DNA of 64,000 nt from Pelomonas sp. Root1217 (GCF_001425705.1 NZ_LMDC01000012.1:836771-900770); one strand, 5' to 3'; numbered from the stretch's first letter, positions 37,894-47,644 are shown. Notes: a model not told the origin generated them from the letters alone. Made by a program: numbers and translations.

Positions 37894-38667
37894 CTAACTG
37901 CCACAGAGAAGCCGGCGCTCGATGCGCCCGTCATGCACATGCACGACCTCGCCCTTGGCCAGTGGCTGCCAGGCCTCGGCGTCGTCGCCCAGCGGTTCTG
38001 ATGCAATCGCCCAGCCGCCCGGCTGGGGCTTGAGATAGAGGCTGGGCGGCTTGTCGTCGCTGGCCCAGCGCACCGCCCAGAGCTGCTCGCCGTCGGAAAG
38101 AGCCGCCGAGAAGCGCAGCGGCGTCGTGACGCCGCGCGCCTCCATTTCATCCACCGTGTCCAGCAGCACCTGGCGCGTTGCCGCCTCGACCGTCGCGCCG
38201 GCCCGCACACGGCCCATGATGAGCAGGAAGAGCAGCTCCGAATCCGTCGCACCGCGCTTCAGGTCGTAGAGCTCGTCGCTCAGTTGCGCTTCCATGCCAC
38301 GGCGCAGCCGCGGAAAGTCGCCCACCTGGCCGTTGTGGATGAAGAGATAGCGGTCCAGATGAAAGGGATGGCAGTTCTGCCTGGAGACACCGCCCCCCGT
38401 CGCCGCCCGCACATGAGCCATGAAGAGGTGGGAGCGCACGTTGGCGCACAGGGCCATCAGGTTGTCGTCGCTCCAGGCCGGCATCACCTCGCGGTAGACG
38501 CCGGGCGTGTCGCGCTCGCCGTACCAGCCGATGCCGAAGCCATCGCCATTGGTGACCGACTTGGCCTCTGAAGCCTGCAGGCTTTGGCGCACCAGGGAAT
38601 GGCGCGGCTTGCAGACCAGGTCTTCCAGAAAGATCGCGTCGCCCGAGTAGGCGAGGAAACGGCACAT
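37894..38667 (-). CDS. Class II glutamine amidotransferase
   Basis: A 257-residue Ntn-hydrolase: after Met comes Cys2 (MCRFLAY), the nucleophile. NGDGFGIGWYG and the IHNGQVGDF segments fit the YafJ-like stand-alone class. It releases ammonia from glutamine or a related gamma-glutamyl compound; the acceptor is unknown. It ends 15 bases from kup, convergently, and its promoter faces benE. Confidence 0.9.
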   Translation of the reverse strand: MCRFLAYSGDAIFLEDLVCKPRHSLVRQSLQASEAKSVTNGDGFGIGWYGERDTPGVYREVMPAWSDDNLMALCANVRSHLFMAHVRAATGGGVSRQNCHPFHLDRYLFIHNGQVGDFPRLRRGMEAQLSDELYDLKRGATDSELLFLLIMGRVRAGATVEAATRQVLLDTVDEMEARGVTTPLRFSAALSDGEQLWAVRWASDDKPPSLYLKPQPGGWAIASEPLGDDAEAWQPLAKGEVVHVHDGRIERRLLCGS

Positions 38668-38858
38668 CGACAGATCTCCTCAGGTCACATCATGCCTCGG
38701 CTGTATTCGGGCCGAGCGCCGGGCCGCCCCAAGCCGGCCCGCCTGTGGCTGCACGCGGCTCGATGCCGCGGGCGGCCTCGTCCCCGCGGGGGACCGGTCA
38801 GGCGCGCCCGCGTCCAGCGGCGCGAGCCTGGACGAGGGGCTCAACTTATGCTGGCCGC

Positions 38859-40037
38859 ATGCGTTCTCTGCTGCAAGACTTTTCGCCGTCCACCGTCGTT
38901 GCCGGCTTCGTCGCGGTGCTGGTGGGCTACACCAGCTCGGTGGCCATCATCTTCCAGGCCACCGTGGCACTGGGCGCGACGCAGGCCCAGACGGCCTCCT
39001 GGCTGTGGGCCCTGGGCCTGGGCATGGGCGTCACCAGCCTGGCCTTGAGCCTGTGGACGCGTCAGCCCGTGCTGACGGCCTGGTCCACGCCGGGCGCGGC
39101 CCTGCTCGCGTCCACCTCGGGCCTGGACATGCCCGAGGCAGTCGGCGCCTTCATCGTCTGCGGCCTGCTCATTGCCTGGGCCGGCGCCAGTGGCTGGTTC
39201 GAGAGGCTGATGGACCGCATTCCCGTGGCCGTCGCCTCGGCGCTGCTGGCCGGCGTGCTGGCCCGCTTCGGCCTGGACGCGGTGGCCAGCGCCAAGACCG
39301 CGCCGGAGCTCGTGCTGGCGATGGCCGCCGCCTATCTGCTGGGGCGGCGCCTGTGGCCGCGCTATGCCGTGCCCGGCGTGCTGATCGCCGGCGTCATCAC
39401 CGCCCTGGCCCAGGGCCGGCTCAGCTTCCTCGGCATCGACACGGGCCAGATCTTCGTGACGCCGGTCTGGACCGCGCCCGAGTTCACCTGGCATGCCGCC
39501 ATCGGCGTGGCCCTGCCGCTGTTCATCGTCACGATGGCCTCGCAGAACCTGCCCGGCGTCGCAGCCCAGCGGGCCAGTGGCTATGCAACGCCCGTGTCCG
39601 CTTCCATCGCCGTGACCGGCGCGGCGACAACGCTGCTGGCGCCTTTCGGCGGCTATGCCTTCAACCTGGCCGCCATCACGGCCGCCATCTGCATGGGCCG
39701 TGAGGCGCATGAGGACCCGGCGCGGCGCTACACGGCGTCCATCGCCGCGGGCCTGTTCTATGTCCTCGTCGGCCTGGCGGGCGGCGCCGTCGCCATGCTG
39801 CTGGCCGCCTTTCCGCGCGAACTCGTCGCGGCGATCGCCGGCCTGGCCCTGCTGGGCACCATCGCCGGCGCGCTGGCCACCTCGCTGAAGGACGAGGCCC
39901 ACCGTGACGCGGCCATCCTGACCTTCCTCGTCTGCCTGTCCGGCATCAGCGTCTTCGGCATCGGCGCGGCCTTCTGGGGCGTGGTGGCGGGCGGCATTGC
40001 GACGCTGGCCGCGACCTTCCGCCGCCCTCGGCCTTAG
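38859..40037 (+). CDS. benE: BenE-family benzoate/aromatic transporter
   Basis: A 392-residue inner-membrane protein with about 12 hydrophobic helices. FSPSTVVAGFVAVLVGYTSS at the start and SQNLPGVAAQRASGY in the middle are BenE features. The ATG at 38859 is chosen because earlier in-frame starts add an Arg/Ala-rich stretch of poor composition. It probably imports benzoate or another aromatic acid, though no catabolic genes for it are nearby. The gap to the divergent amidotransferase (190 bases) holds both promoters. Confidence 0.85.
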   Translation: MRSLLQDFSPSTVVAGFVAVLVGYTSSVAIIFQATVALGATQAQTASWLWALGLGMGVTSLALSLWTRQPVLTAWSTPGAALLASTSGLDMPEAVGAFIVCGLLIAWAGASGWFERLMDRIPVAVASALLAGVLARFGLDAVASAKTAPELVLAMAAAYLLGRRLWPRYAVPGVLIAGVITALAQGRLSFLGIDTGQIFVTPVWTAPEFTWHAAIGVALPLFIVTMASQNLPGVAAQRASGYATPVSASIAVTGAATTLLAPFGGYAFNLAAITAAICMGREAHEDPARRYTASIAAGLFYVLVGLAGGAVAMLLAAFPRELVAAIAGLALLGTIAGALATSLKDEAHRDAAILTFLVCLSGISVFGIGAAFWGVVAGGIATLAATFRRPRP

Positions 40038-40095
40038 GTGGGCGAGGTGGCCGGCCCTGTGCAACACTGGCTGGATTGCACAGGCCCCCTCGATC

Positions 40096-41055
40096 ATGAA
40101 GCTGCTCTTCGTTGCCGACCCGCTATCCACCTTCAAGACCTACAAGGACTCCACCTTCGCCATGATGCGCGAGGCCGGCCGGCGCGGCCACAGCATCGTC
40201 GCCTGCGAGGCCAGCCAGCTCGTCTGGCAGCGCGGCGGTCGCGTCACGGCGCGCGGCGCGCTGGAGATCGCGCTGACGGGTCAAACCGGGGAGGACAGCG
40301 ACGCCTGGTACACCGTCACGTCGACCGGTGATGTGGCGCTGGCCGATGTCGATGCCGTGCTGATGCGCAAGGACCCGCCCTTTGACAGCGAGTTCTTCTA
40401 CGCCACCCATCTGCTCAGCCAGGCCGAGCGAGAGGGCGCCCGCGTCTTCAACCGCGCCAGCGCCCTGCGCGAGCACCCCGAAAAGCTCGCCATCCTCGAG
40501 TTCCCGCAGTTCATCTCGCCCACCCTGGTCACGCGCGACCCGGCCGAGATCCGCGCCTTCCATGCCGAGCAGCGCGACATCATTCTCAAGCCCCTGGACG
40601 GCATGGGCGGCATGGGCATTTTCCGCGTCAAGGACGACGGCCTGAACCTGGGCAGCATCATCGAGACGCTGAACAAGGACAGCACGCAGACGGTCATGGT
40701 GCAGCGCTTCATCCCCGCCATCACGGAGGGCGACAAGCGCATCCTCATCATCGGCGGCAAGCCCGTGCCGCATTGCCTGGCGCGCATCCCGCAGGGCAAC
40801 GAGGTGCGCGGCAACCTGGCCGCCGGCGGCAAGGGCGTGGCCCGTCCGCTGACCGCTCGCGACCGCGAGATCGCCGAATACCTCGGCCCCATCCTGGCCG
40901 CACGCGGCCTGCTGCTGGTGGGCCTGGACGTCATCGGCGAGAACGTCACCGAGATCAACGTGACCAGCCCGACCTGCTTCCAGGAGATCACGGACCAGAG
41001 CGGCTTTGATGTGGCCAAGATGTTCGTCGATGCGCTGGAAGAGGCCATGGCATGA
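40096..41055 (+). CDS. gshB: Glutathione synthetase
   Basis: A 319-residue ATP-grasp enzyme that adds glycine to gamma-glutamylcysteine. N-terminus MKLLFVADPLSTFKTYKDS; RKDPPFDSEF, LKPLDGMGGMGIF and EINVTSPTCFQEI are the family blocks for substrate and ATP. It is the second step after gshA. Its stop overlaps the DUF885 start by 4 bases, so they are coupled. Confidence 0.95.
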   Translation: MKLLFVADPLSTFKTYKDSTFAMMREAGRRGHSIVACEASQLVWQRGGRVTARGALEIALTGQTGEDSDAWYTVTSTGDVALADVDAVLMRKDPPFDSEFFYATHLLSQAEREGARVFNRASALREHPEKLAILEFPQFISPTLVTRDPAEIRAFHAEQRDIILKPLDGMGGMGIFRVKDDGLNLGSIIETLNKDSTQTVMVQRFIPAITEGDKRILIIGGKPVPHCLARIPQGNEVRGNLAAGGKGVARPLTARDREIAEYLGPILAARGLLLVGLDVIGENVTEINVTSPTCFQEITDQSGFDVAKMFVDALEEAMA

Positions 41056-42740
41056 GGCGCCGTGACTTCGCCGCCTTCGGCTTGTCGGCCATTGCGTTGC
41101 CGGCATTCGCCCAGGATGCGGGCTTCGGCAAGCTGACCGACAAGTTCCTCGAGGCACTGTGGCGCCAGGACCCCGATGCAGCCGTGGCCGCCGGGCGCTT
41201 CGAATTCGCCCCGCAAGTCACTTTGCCCAGCAACGCCCAGCGCGAGCGCATGCGGGCCTTCCTGACGCAGTGGCAGGCCGAGTTTGAGCGTCAACCCGAG
41301 GCGGCGCTGAATACCAGCCAGCGCATGGACCGCACCATGCTCGTCGCCAAGATCCAGAGCGACCTCTGGCGCCTGGACACGCTGCGTGAATGGTCCTGGA
41401 ACCCGGCCGAGCACAACCCTGCCGCGCCGCTGGATCTGCTGCTGAACACCGACTACGCGCCCTTGCCACAGAGGCTCGGGGCACTGAGGCCCCGCATCAC
41501 GGCCCTGCCGGCGTTCTACCGGGCGGCCCGGCTCAGCCTCGGCGGGGTCACGCGCGAGCACACCGAGCTGGCCATCCAGCAGGCGCCTGGCGTCGTCGGT
41601 GTGCTGGACGACATTGCCAAGCGCGCGGCCGAAGCCGGCCAGGCGGCGTCCTTCAGGTTGCCGCTGGCTGCAGCGCGCTCGGCCGTCGAGGCCTATGTGG
41701 CCCACCTGAAGCGCCTGCTGCCTGCGGCGCGCCGGCCTTTCCGCCTCGGCGCCGAGTTCTACGAGCCCAAGTTCGCCCATGACATCCAGTCTGCGCGCAC
41801 GGCGCGTGAAACCTACGAACTGGCCCAGCAGCGCCGCGAGGAGGTGCTGGCCAGCATGCAGACACAGGCCGCGGCCCTCTGGCCCACCGTCATCGGCAGC
41901 GAGGCACCGCCTGCCGACCGCTTTGCGCTGATCGGCCGCGTCATCGCCAAGCTCAGCGAAAGGCATGTCGCCCGCGAGCGCTTCGTCGACGAGATCCGCG
42001 CGCAGATCCCCCAGCTCGAAGCCTGGGTGCGCGACCACGACCTGCTGAGCCAGGACGCCAGCAAACCGCTGGCCGTGCGCGAGACGCCCGAATACCAGCG
42101 CGGCGTGGCCGGCGCCAGCATTGAGGCGCCCGGCGCCTACCGGCCGCAGGACCGCACCTATTACAACGTCACGCCGCTGGACGACCTGACGCCCGAGCAG
42201 GCCGAGAGTTCACTGCGCGAATACAACCACTGGATCCTGCAGATCCTCAACATCCATGAGGCCATCCCCGGCCACTACACCCAGCTCGTGCACGCCAACC
42301 GCGCGCCCAGCAAGGTCAAGGCCCTGTTCGGCAACGGCGCGATGGTGGAGGGCTGGGCCGTCTACGGCGAGCGCATGATGATCGAGAGCGGCTACGGCGC
42401 CTCGCCGGAGATGACGCTGATGTACGGCAAATGGCATCTGCGCTCGGTCACCAACACCGTGCTCGACTACAGCGTGCACGTGCTCGGCATGACCGAGGCC
42501 GACGCGCTGGACCTGCTGACGCGCCAGGCCTTCCAGACCGAACGCGAGGCCAAGGAAAAATGGCGCCGCGTGCAGCTCAGCTCGGTGCAGCTGACCAGCT
42601 ATTTCAGCGGCTACAGCGAGATCTTTGCGCTGCGCGAGGCGCTCAAGGCCAGGCCGGGGTTCAACCTCAAGGCCTTCCACGAGCAGTTCCTGAGCTACGG
42701 CAATGCGCCGGTGCGGTTGATTGCGGCGGAGATGTTGTGA
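41052..42740 (+). CDS. DUF885 family protein (probable zinc peptidase)
   Basis: A 562-residue exported protein. It starts MRRRDFAAFGLSAIALPAFA, a Tat-like twin-arginine signal. The HEAIPGHYTQ motif near residue 400 (HExxxGH) and the EGWAVYGE segment after it are the metal site of DUF885 carboxypeptidase-like proteins. Translationally coupled to gshB. Whether it acts on glutathione or other peptides is not known. Confidence 0.85.
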   Translation: MRRRDFAAFGLSAIALPAFAQDAGFGKLTDKFLEALWRQDPDAAVAAGRFEFAPQVTLPSNAQRERMRAFLTQWQAEFERQPEAALNTSQRMDRTMLVAKIQSDLWRLDTLREWSWNPAEHNPAAPLDLLLNTDYAPLPQRLGALRPRITALPAFYRAARLSLGGVTREHTELAIQQAPGVVGVLDDIAKRAAEAGQAASFRLPLAAARSAVEAYVAHLKRLLPAARRPFRLGAEFYEPKFAHDIQSARTARETYELAQQRREEVLASMQTQAAALWPTVIGSEAPPADRFALIGRVIAKLSERHVARERFVDEIRAQIPQLEAWVRDHDLLSQDASKPLAVRETPEYQRGVAGASIEAPGAYRPQDRTYYNVTPLDDLTPEQAESSLREYNHWILQILNIHEAIPGHYTQLVHANRAPSKVKALFGNGAMVEGWAVYGERMMIESGYGASPEMTLMYGKWHLRSVTNTVLDYSVHVLGMTEADALDLLTRQAFQTEREAKEKWRRVQLSSVQLTSYFSGYSEIFALREALKARPGFNLKAFHEQFLSYGNAPVRLIAAEML

Positions 42741-42749
42741 GCCCCTCGC

Positions 42750-42782
42750 CCAGGCTTGCTCCGCTGAACGCGGCAAGCCTGG
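42750..42782. terminator. Possible bidirectional terminator
   Basis: CCAGGCTTGC/GCAAGCCTGG with a 13-base loop in the 150-base gap between two convergent genes. No T-run follows, so termination is only likely from position. Confidence 0.55.
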
Positions 42783-42890
42783 TCGGTCCCCCGAGGGGAC
42801 GGCGATGCTTGCGGCATTGGGCCACAAGCACATCGCCCGCGAGCTAGCTCGGGGGCGGCCCAGCGCTTGGCTCGCGGTCAGTCGGGACGC

Positions 42891-44816
42891 TTACACCGTG
42901 AACTGATCGTGCACCCGCGGCACCGTCGCCGCGGGATCGTCATTGCGCCAGACCGGCCCCGGGCTGCCCGCGCGCCGCCAGCGCCGCGGCACGCGGTCGA
43001 TGGCGATGAAGAAGGCCTGCATGCGGCCGTCCGGCGTGATGCGAAAGCGCAGGAAGCCCTTGTGGTCCTGCCCGTCCAGTGCCGAGTAGGCGTTGTTGGT
43101 CAGCAGGCCGAGCCGGCACATCAGCGCCAGGTAGCCGCCGAACAGCGCCGAACCCAGCATCGCGCCGCCGGCGAAGACGCCCGCGCCGACCAGCAGCGAG
43201 TGCAGGATCAGCCCCAGCCATTGGTCGCGGCTGCCCAGGCCCGCCCACAGGCTGACGGCCTGGTGCATGAAGAACTCCAGGCTGAACACGGCCAGCACAT
43301 GCACCGCGGCATGCACGGCGCCCATGCCCCAGGTGACGGCCCAGCGCAGGGTGCGGCCATCGTCGGGTGACAGCTCGTCCACGGCCTCGCGGCCCATGGT
43401 CATGCAGCCAAAAGCCATCAGCCCGTTGATCAGAAAGCCCAGCGGGCTGAACACCATCGCCTTGAGCCACAGCGCCAGCACGGCCAGGTAGTCGCCCGGC
43501 CCATAGGCCCACAGGGGCTGGAAGCCGTCAGCCCGGAACGACCAGGAGAAGGGGCTGGAGTTCAGGTAGGCGTTGAACCAGTACAGCGCGCCCAGCAGCA
43601 GCGCGAAGCCGACATTGCCGTTGCCGCCCTGCAGCCTCGGCAGGAAGGCGAACAGATTGCGCCAGGCCCGCCCCCGCGACGTCTCGGCCGTCGGGTAGAC
43701 CGTGGCCTCCTGGCGTTCGAAATGCACGCCCCGCGCGCGCCGGCCGGTCAGGCCGACCTTCAGCGCCGGCGTCTCGGTGCGCGGCTCCGGCGGGATGCAG
43801 TCCTCGGTGTCGAAGGCCTGCAGCCGTACGGGCCGCGTGGTCGCCCGGGTGTGCGTCGGATGGGTGAAGGCGCCGCCGCAGCCGCAGGTGACGAGGCGGC
43901 CGTCTCGGGTCAGATCTTGGGAATCCCAACGCATGTAGTGGTGCAGGTCGCCGGCCAGGCGCAGGCGGATGCGGCCGCGCAGCAGGCCTTCCAGGCGCTG
44001 GTAGCGCTTGGGGTGGCTCTCATCGGCGCCGTCGCCGATGGGCCGTGTCCAGTAGGGCTCGGGGTAGATGAGGATGACCTTGTCGTCGGCGCCAATGGCG
44101 GCCGGCTTGCCATGGCCGCCGAGGGCCAGGGCCTCGAACTGCTCGTACTGGTCGCGATCGATGTCGCGCGTCAGTGCAAAGTCCAGGGCCAGGGCCCACC
44201 AGCCGCCGGGCAGCTTGACGCAGAAATAGGACTGGCGCTGCGGGATGTCGGCGCCCAGCAGCGGTGCGGAGTCGTAGCCACGCACGAAGTAGCGGCTGAA
44301 GGTCGAGGCCGAGTCCATCCAGTCGTGGTTCTGCGGCACGGCCGCCAGCGTCAGCCGCCGGCCGCGCACCAGGGTGTCGGCGAAGTCGTTGCGCACCGCC
44401 TCGAACATCTCGACGAAGCGGTAGCGGTAGTCCTCGGTGCTGGCAGCCGGGTAGGCGAGGTCGCCACCGAAGAGCAGCAGCTGGCCTCTTGGGAGTGTCT
44501 GCAGGGTCTCGCCGTCGAGCGCCAGCTCGGGCGCCAGCGCGGCGCTCGCCACCGCATAGCTGGCGTTGCCGCCGTCACCGGTGTCGGCGATGAAGTCGAA
44601 CCAGTATTCGCCCTTGAAGTCGCCCTCCAGCTCGGGTTGGCTGCGGTCGATGACCACCAGCGGTTGCGGCTGTGCCTCGCGGCCGTCTCGGTTGCGCAGC
44701 TGGTCCAGTGACGACAGCACCTGGTTGGCGGCCGTCCAAAGCACGCTGGGTTGGTACCAGGCGACCGGATGGCGTTCGTGGGGTGGAACGGAGCGGCCGA
44801 GCTTGGGTGAGGGCAT
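42891..44816 (-). CDS. Metallophosphoesterase fused to a membrane domain
   Basis: A 641-residue protein. The N-terminal half has calcineurin-like motifs, several altered: FIADTGDG, LFGGDLAYPA, VPQNHDWMDS (Gln-Asn-His-Asp in place of Gly-Asn-His-Asp), and AGDLHHYMRW. The C-terminal half has five or six membrane helices (VGFALLLGALYWF, LAVLALWLKAMVF). The function is not known; a phosphodiesterase bound to the inner membrane is likely. It lies 33 bases upstream of the monooxygenase gene on the same strand order. Confidence 0.8.
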   Translation of the reverse strand: MPSPKLGRSVPPHERHPVAWYQPSVLWTAANQVLSSLDQLRNRDGREAQPQPLVVIDRSQPELEGDFKGEYWFDFIADTGDGGNASYAVASAALAPELALDGETLQTLPRGQLLLFGGDLAYPAASTEDYRYRFVEMFEAVRNDFADTLVRGRRLTLAAVPQNHDWMDSASTFSRYFVRGYDSAPLLGADIPQRQSYFCVKLPGGWWALALDFALTRDIDRDQYEQFEALALGGHGKPAAIGADDKVILIYPEPYWTRPIGDGADESHPKRYQRLEGLLRGRIRLRLAGDLHHYMRWDSQDLTRDGRLVTCGCGGAFTHPTHTRATTRPVRLQAFDTEDCIPPEPRTETPALKVGLTGRRARGVHFERQEATVYPTAETSRGRAWRNLFAFLPRLQGGNGNVGFALLLGALYWFNAYLNSSPFSWSFRADGFQPLWAYGPGDYLAVLALWLKAMVFSPLGFLINGLMAFGCMTMGREAVDELSPDDGRTLRWAVTWGMGAVHAAVHVLAVFSLEFFMHQAVSLWAGLGSRDQWLGLILHSLLVGAGVFAGGAMLGSALFGGYLALMCRLGLLTNNAYSALDGQDHKGFLRFRITPDGRMQAFFIAIDRVPRRWRRAGSPGPVWRNDDPAATVPRVHDQFTV

Positions 44817-44849
44817 GGGGCGCGATGATCGTCGCGGCCCCGCCCCTGA

Positions 44850-46073
44850 TCAAGGGGCGCGTGTGCGATGCCCCGCAGCCGCCTTGTACGCATTGATCTC
44901 GGCCGCCACCTCGGCGGGGTCGATGACGTCCGCCAGATTCGCGAAGCCCGCCGGTGCCAGCGCCTCCACACGGTCGAGGATGGCGTCCAGCCCTTCCTTG
45001 CGATTCATCTCGACGATGCGGGCGCACATCGGCCGCCGTTCGTCCTCGTAAGCGGCCAGCGCCGTGTCGAGATCGGCATGTGCGCTCAGCGCGTCGGCCA
45101 GCGCCTTGGCATCCATGATGGCCTGGGTCGCGCCGTTGGAACCGATCGGCACCATCGGGTGGGCCGCGTCGCCCAGCAGCGTCGAGCGGCCGAGCTGCCA
45201 ACGTGGCAGCGGGTCGCGGTCCACCATGGGCCATTCCAGCATCTGCTCGGCGCGGGTGATGAGACCAGGTACGTCCAGCCAGTCGAAGCGCCAATGGCCG
45301 AAGGTGGGCAGCAGGTCGTCGAGCCTGCCGGCGCGGCTCCAGTCGGCGCGGTCGGGGGCGGTCAGGCCGGGGACGGGTTCCTGCACGCGGCGGTCGGCGA
45401 TCCAGTTGATGAGCTGCAGCCCGTCGGCCCGCGGCGCGCCAATCGGGTAGACGACGAACTTGGCCTGGCTGTGGCCGGCCTGCACCATGGTGCGGCCGTC
45501 CAGGAAGGGCGGCGCCCAAGTCGTGCCGCGCCACATCATGACGCCGCGCCAGCAGGGCGCGCCTTCGTCGGGTGCCAGGCGGCGGCGCAGCGCGGAGTGG
45601 ATGCCGTCGGCGCCGATGACGAGATCGGCCGCCTGCTCGCGGGGGCCGTCCAGCGTTGCGATCTCGGCAATGGCGCGGTTGCCTTCATCGCGCACGTTGA
45701 CGACGCGCTGGCCGCCGAGCACCGTGACCTTGGCCGAGGCTTCGGCCCACAGCCGCATCTGCAGCTCACCGCGATGGATGCTGAACTGCGGATGGCTGTA
45801 GCCGCCCTCCAGGCCGCGCGGGTCGCGGTAGATGGCCTGGCCATGCTTGTTGGCGAAGACGAGGGCCGAGGTCTCGACGGCCATGCCGCGCAGCGCTGGC
45901 AGCAGGCCCAGTTCGTCCAGCACGGCCACGGCATGCGGCAACAGGTTGATGCCCACGCCCAGCGGTTGAGGTTCGCGCACCGACTCCAGCACCGTCACGG
46001 CGTGGCCGCGTGCGTGCAGGGCCAGCGCCGCCGTCAGCCCGCCGATGCCACCGCCTGCGATCAATATCTCCAT
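44850..46073 (-). CDS. FAD-dependent monooxygenase
   Basis: A 407-residue flavoenzyme of the PHBH family. GGGIGGLTAALAL near the start binds ADP of FAD, LVIGADGIHSALR is the DG motif, and LLGDAAHPM the GD motif. In this family it hydroxylates an aromatic ring using NAD(P)H and O2. It is divergent to a MarR regulator, 54 bases away, the classic pair for aromatic-controlled genes. The start at 46073 is set by the FAD motif. Confidence 0.88.
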   Translation of the reverse strand: MEILIAGGGIGGLTAALALHARGHAVTVLESVREPQPLGVGINLLPHAVAVLDELGLLPALRGMAVETSALVFANKHGQAIYRDPRGLEGGYSHPQFSIHRGELQMRLWAEASAKVTVLGGQRVVNVRDEGNRAIAEIATLDGPREQAADLVIGADGIHSALRRRLAPDEGAPCWRGVMMWRGTTWAPPFLDGRTMVQAGHSQAKFVVYPIGAPRADGLQLINWIADRRVQEPVPGLTAPDRADWSRAGRLDDLLPTFGHWRFDWLDVPGLITRAEQMLEWPMVDRDPLPRWQLGRSTLLGDAAHPMVPIGSNGATQAIMDAKALADALSAHADLDTALAAYEDERRPMCARIVEMNRKEGLDAILDRVEALAPAGFANLADVIDPAEVAAEINAYKAAAGHRTRAP

Positions 46074-46094
46074 GGCCTCAGGGTAAGCGAGATA

Positions 46095-46109
46095 GTTGCA
46101 GTGAGCAAC
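46095..46109. promoter_or_regulatory. Palindromic operator between monooxygenase and MarR genes
   Basis: GTTGC-AGTGA-GCAAC, a perfect inverted repeat with 5-base spacer, in the middle of the 54-base divergent gap. Size and position fit a MarR-type operator controlling both genes. Confidence 0.65.
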
Positions 46110-46127
46110 AAAAACTAATCTGAGACG

Positions 46128-46631
46128 GTGAGCAAGCCCGACACGCCCAAGGCCATGCCCCCCGAAGGCCCGATGTTGCCTGTTCCCGGGCTTGATTACG
46201 GCCTTTTGGACGGCTTGCTGGGCTATGCACTGCGCCGCGCGCAGAACGCGCTCTACCTGGACTTCTACCGCGCCACCGCCGAGTGGGACATCAGCCCGCC
46301 GCGCTTTGCCGCCCTGGTGCTGATCGCGCGCAACCCCGGCCTGCGCCAGGGGCTGCTCGGCCAAGCCATGGGCCTGCACCGCAGCGGCGCGCTGCGCCTG
46401 ACAGACTGGCTCACTGCCCAGGGTTATGCCGAGCGCCGCGACGCGCCCGACGACGCGCGGGCCTGGGGGCTGTACCTGACACCTGTGGGCAAACGCCTGT
46501 TGGTCAAGCTTGAAGCCGCCGTCGCCACGCACGATCGCGCGCTGATCCAGGCCCTCGGCGACCAAGGCCCCACATTGAAGGCTGGCCTGGAACGCCTGGC
46601 CCGCATCGCCACCGCACCGCCCACAGACTGA
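46128..46631 (+). CDS. MarR family transcriptional regulator
   Basis: A 167-residue winged-helix regulator. The DNA-binding part is LGQAMGLHRSGALRLTDWL followed by the wing (YAERRDAPDDARAW) and TPVGKRLL, all characteristic of MarR. From a GTG start. It likely represses the divergent monooxygenase gene and itself until an aromatic ligand binds. It is followed by a Bug receptor 23 bases downstream and probably co-transcribed with it. Confidence 0.9.
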   Translation: MSKPDTPKAMPPEGPMLPVPGLDYGLLDGLLGYALRRAQNALYLDFYRATAEWDISPPRFAALVLIARNPGLRQGLLGQAMGLHRSGALRLTDWLTAQGYAERRDAPDDARAWGLYLTPVGKRLLVKLEAAVATHDRALIQALGDQGPTLKAGLERLARIATAPPTD

Positions 46632-46654
46632 CAACACGATCGGAGACAAAAGAA

Positions 46655-47617
46655 ATGATGCAACGACGCCACCTGATGCTTTCCCTTGCGGCCTTGCCGC
46701 TAGCCGCCCGCGCTCAGGGCCAGCCGCCGCGCATCCTTGTCGGCTTCCCGGCCGGCGGCTCGGTAGACACGACGGCCCGCCGCTTCGCCGAGTTCGGCCG
46801 CGGCAAGCTGGCCGAGACCATCCTCGTCGAGCAGAAGGTCGGCGCCGGCGGCCGCATCGCCATCGGCGTGCTGAAGGATGCGGCCCCCGACGGCCTGACG
46901 ATGCTGCTCGGCCCTTCGTCCATGTTCACCGTCTACCCGCATGCCTACCGCAAGCTGGCCTATAACCCGGCGACCGACGTCATCCCGGTGTCGCCGCTGG
47001 CGCTATCGACCTGTGGCTTCGGCGTCGGGCCCCAGGTCCCGGCCACGGTGAAGACGCTGGCGCAACTGGCCGACTGGCTCAAGGCCAACCCCGACAAGGC
47101 GGCCTACGCCTCGCCCGCAGCGGGCGCCATGCCGCACTTCCTCGGCAACCAGTTCGAGCATGCAGCCGGGTTGAAGCTCACCCATGCGCCTTACCGTGGC
47201 GCGGCGCCCGGCATGCAGGACCTGATGGGCGGCCAGATCGCCGCGGGCTGCTTCTCCATCGGCGACTTCCTGCCCCACCTCGCCTCCGGCCGCGTGCGCC
47301 TGCTCGGCGTGACGGACAAGGCCCGCTCGCGCTTCGTGCCCGACGTGCCCACCTTCGAGGAGCAAGGCTTCAAGGGCATCGTCGGTGTCGAGAGCTACGG
47401 CCTCTTCCTGCCGGCCAGGACGCCTCAGGCGACGGTAGACAAGCTGGCTGAAGTGGCCCGCGCCGCCGTGCGCGAGCCCGGTGTCATCGAGGCCCTGGCC
47501 AAGCTGGGTTTCGAGCCGTTGTCGCTGCCGCCGGCAGACTACGCCAAGCGCCTGGCTGCCGAGCGCGACTACTGGGGGCCGGTGGTCAAGGCTTCGGGCT
47601 TCAGCTCGGACGATTAG
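46655..47617 (+). CDS. Bug-family (TctC) tricarboxylate transporter receptor
   Basis: A 320-residue periplasmic binding protein. Signal sequence MMQRRHLMLSLAALPLAARA, then the family hallmark ILVGFPAGGSVDTTAR and AYASPAAGAMPHFLG. Such receptors bind carboxylates and feed TctAB, but no TctAB is coded here; orphan Bug proteins are abundant in Burkholderiales. Its place after MarR suggests the ligand may be an aromatic or organic acid linked to the monooxygenase. Confidence 0.9.
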   Translation: MMQRRHLMLSLAALPLAARAQGQPPRILVGFPAGGSVDTTARRFAEFGRGKLAETILVEQKVGAGGRIAIGVLKDAAPDGLTMLLGPSSMFTVYPHAYRKLAYNPATDVIPVSPLALSTCGFGVGPQVPATVKTLAQLADWLKANPDKAAYASPAAGAMPHFLGNQFEHAAGLKLTHAPYRGAAPGMQDLMGGQIAAGCFSIGDFLPHLASGRVRLLGVTDKARSRFVPDVPTFEEQGFKGIVGVESYGLFLPARTPQATVDKLAEVARAAVREPGVIEALAKLGFEPLSLPPADYAKRLAAERDYWGPVVKASGFSSDD

Positions 47618-47644
47618 CATGCCGGCTCCACTCATGGAGCCTGA

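Noticed and set aside
46074..46649. Longer N-terminus for the FAD monooxygenase
   Set aside because: It would run antisense through the MarR gene; the FAD motif begins at 46073 as expected for the family.
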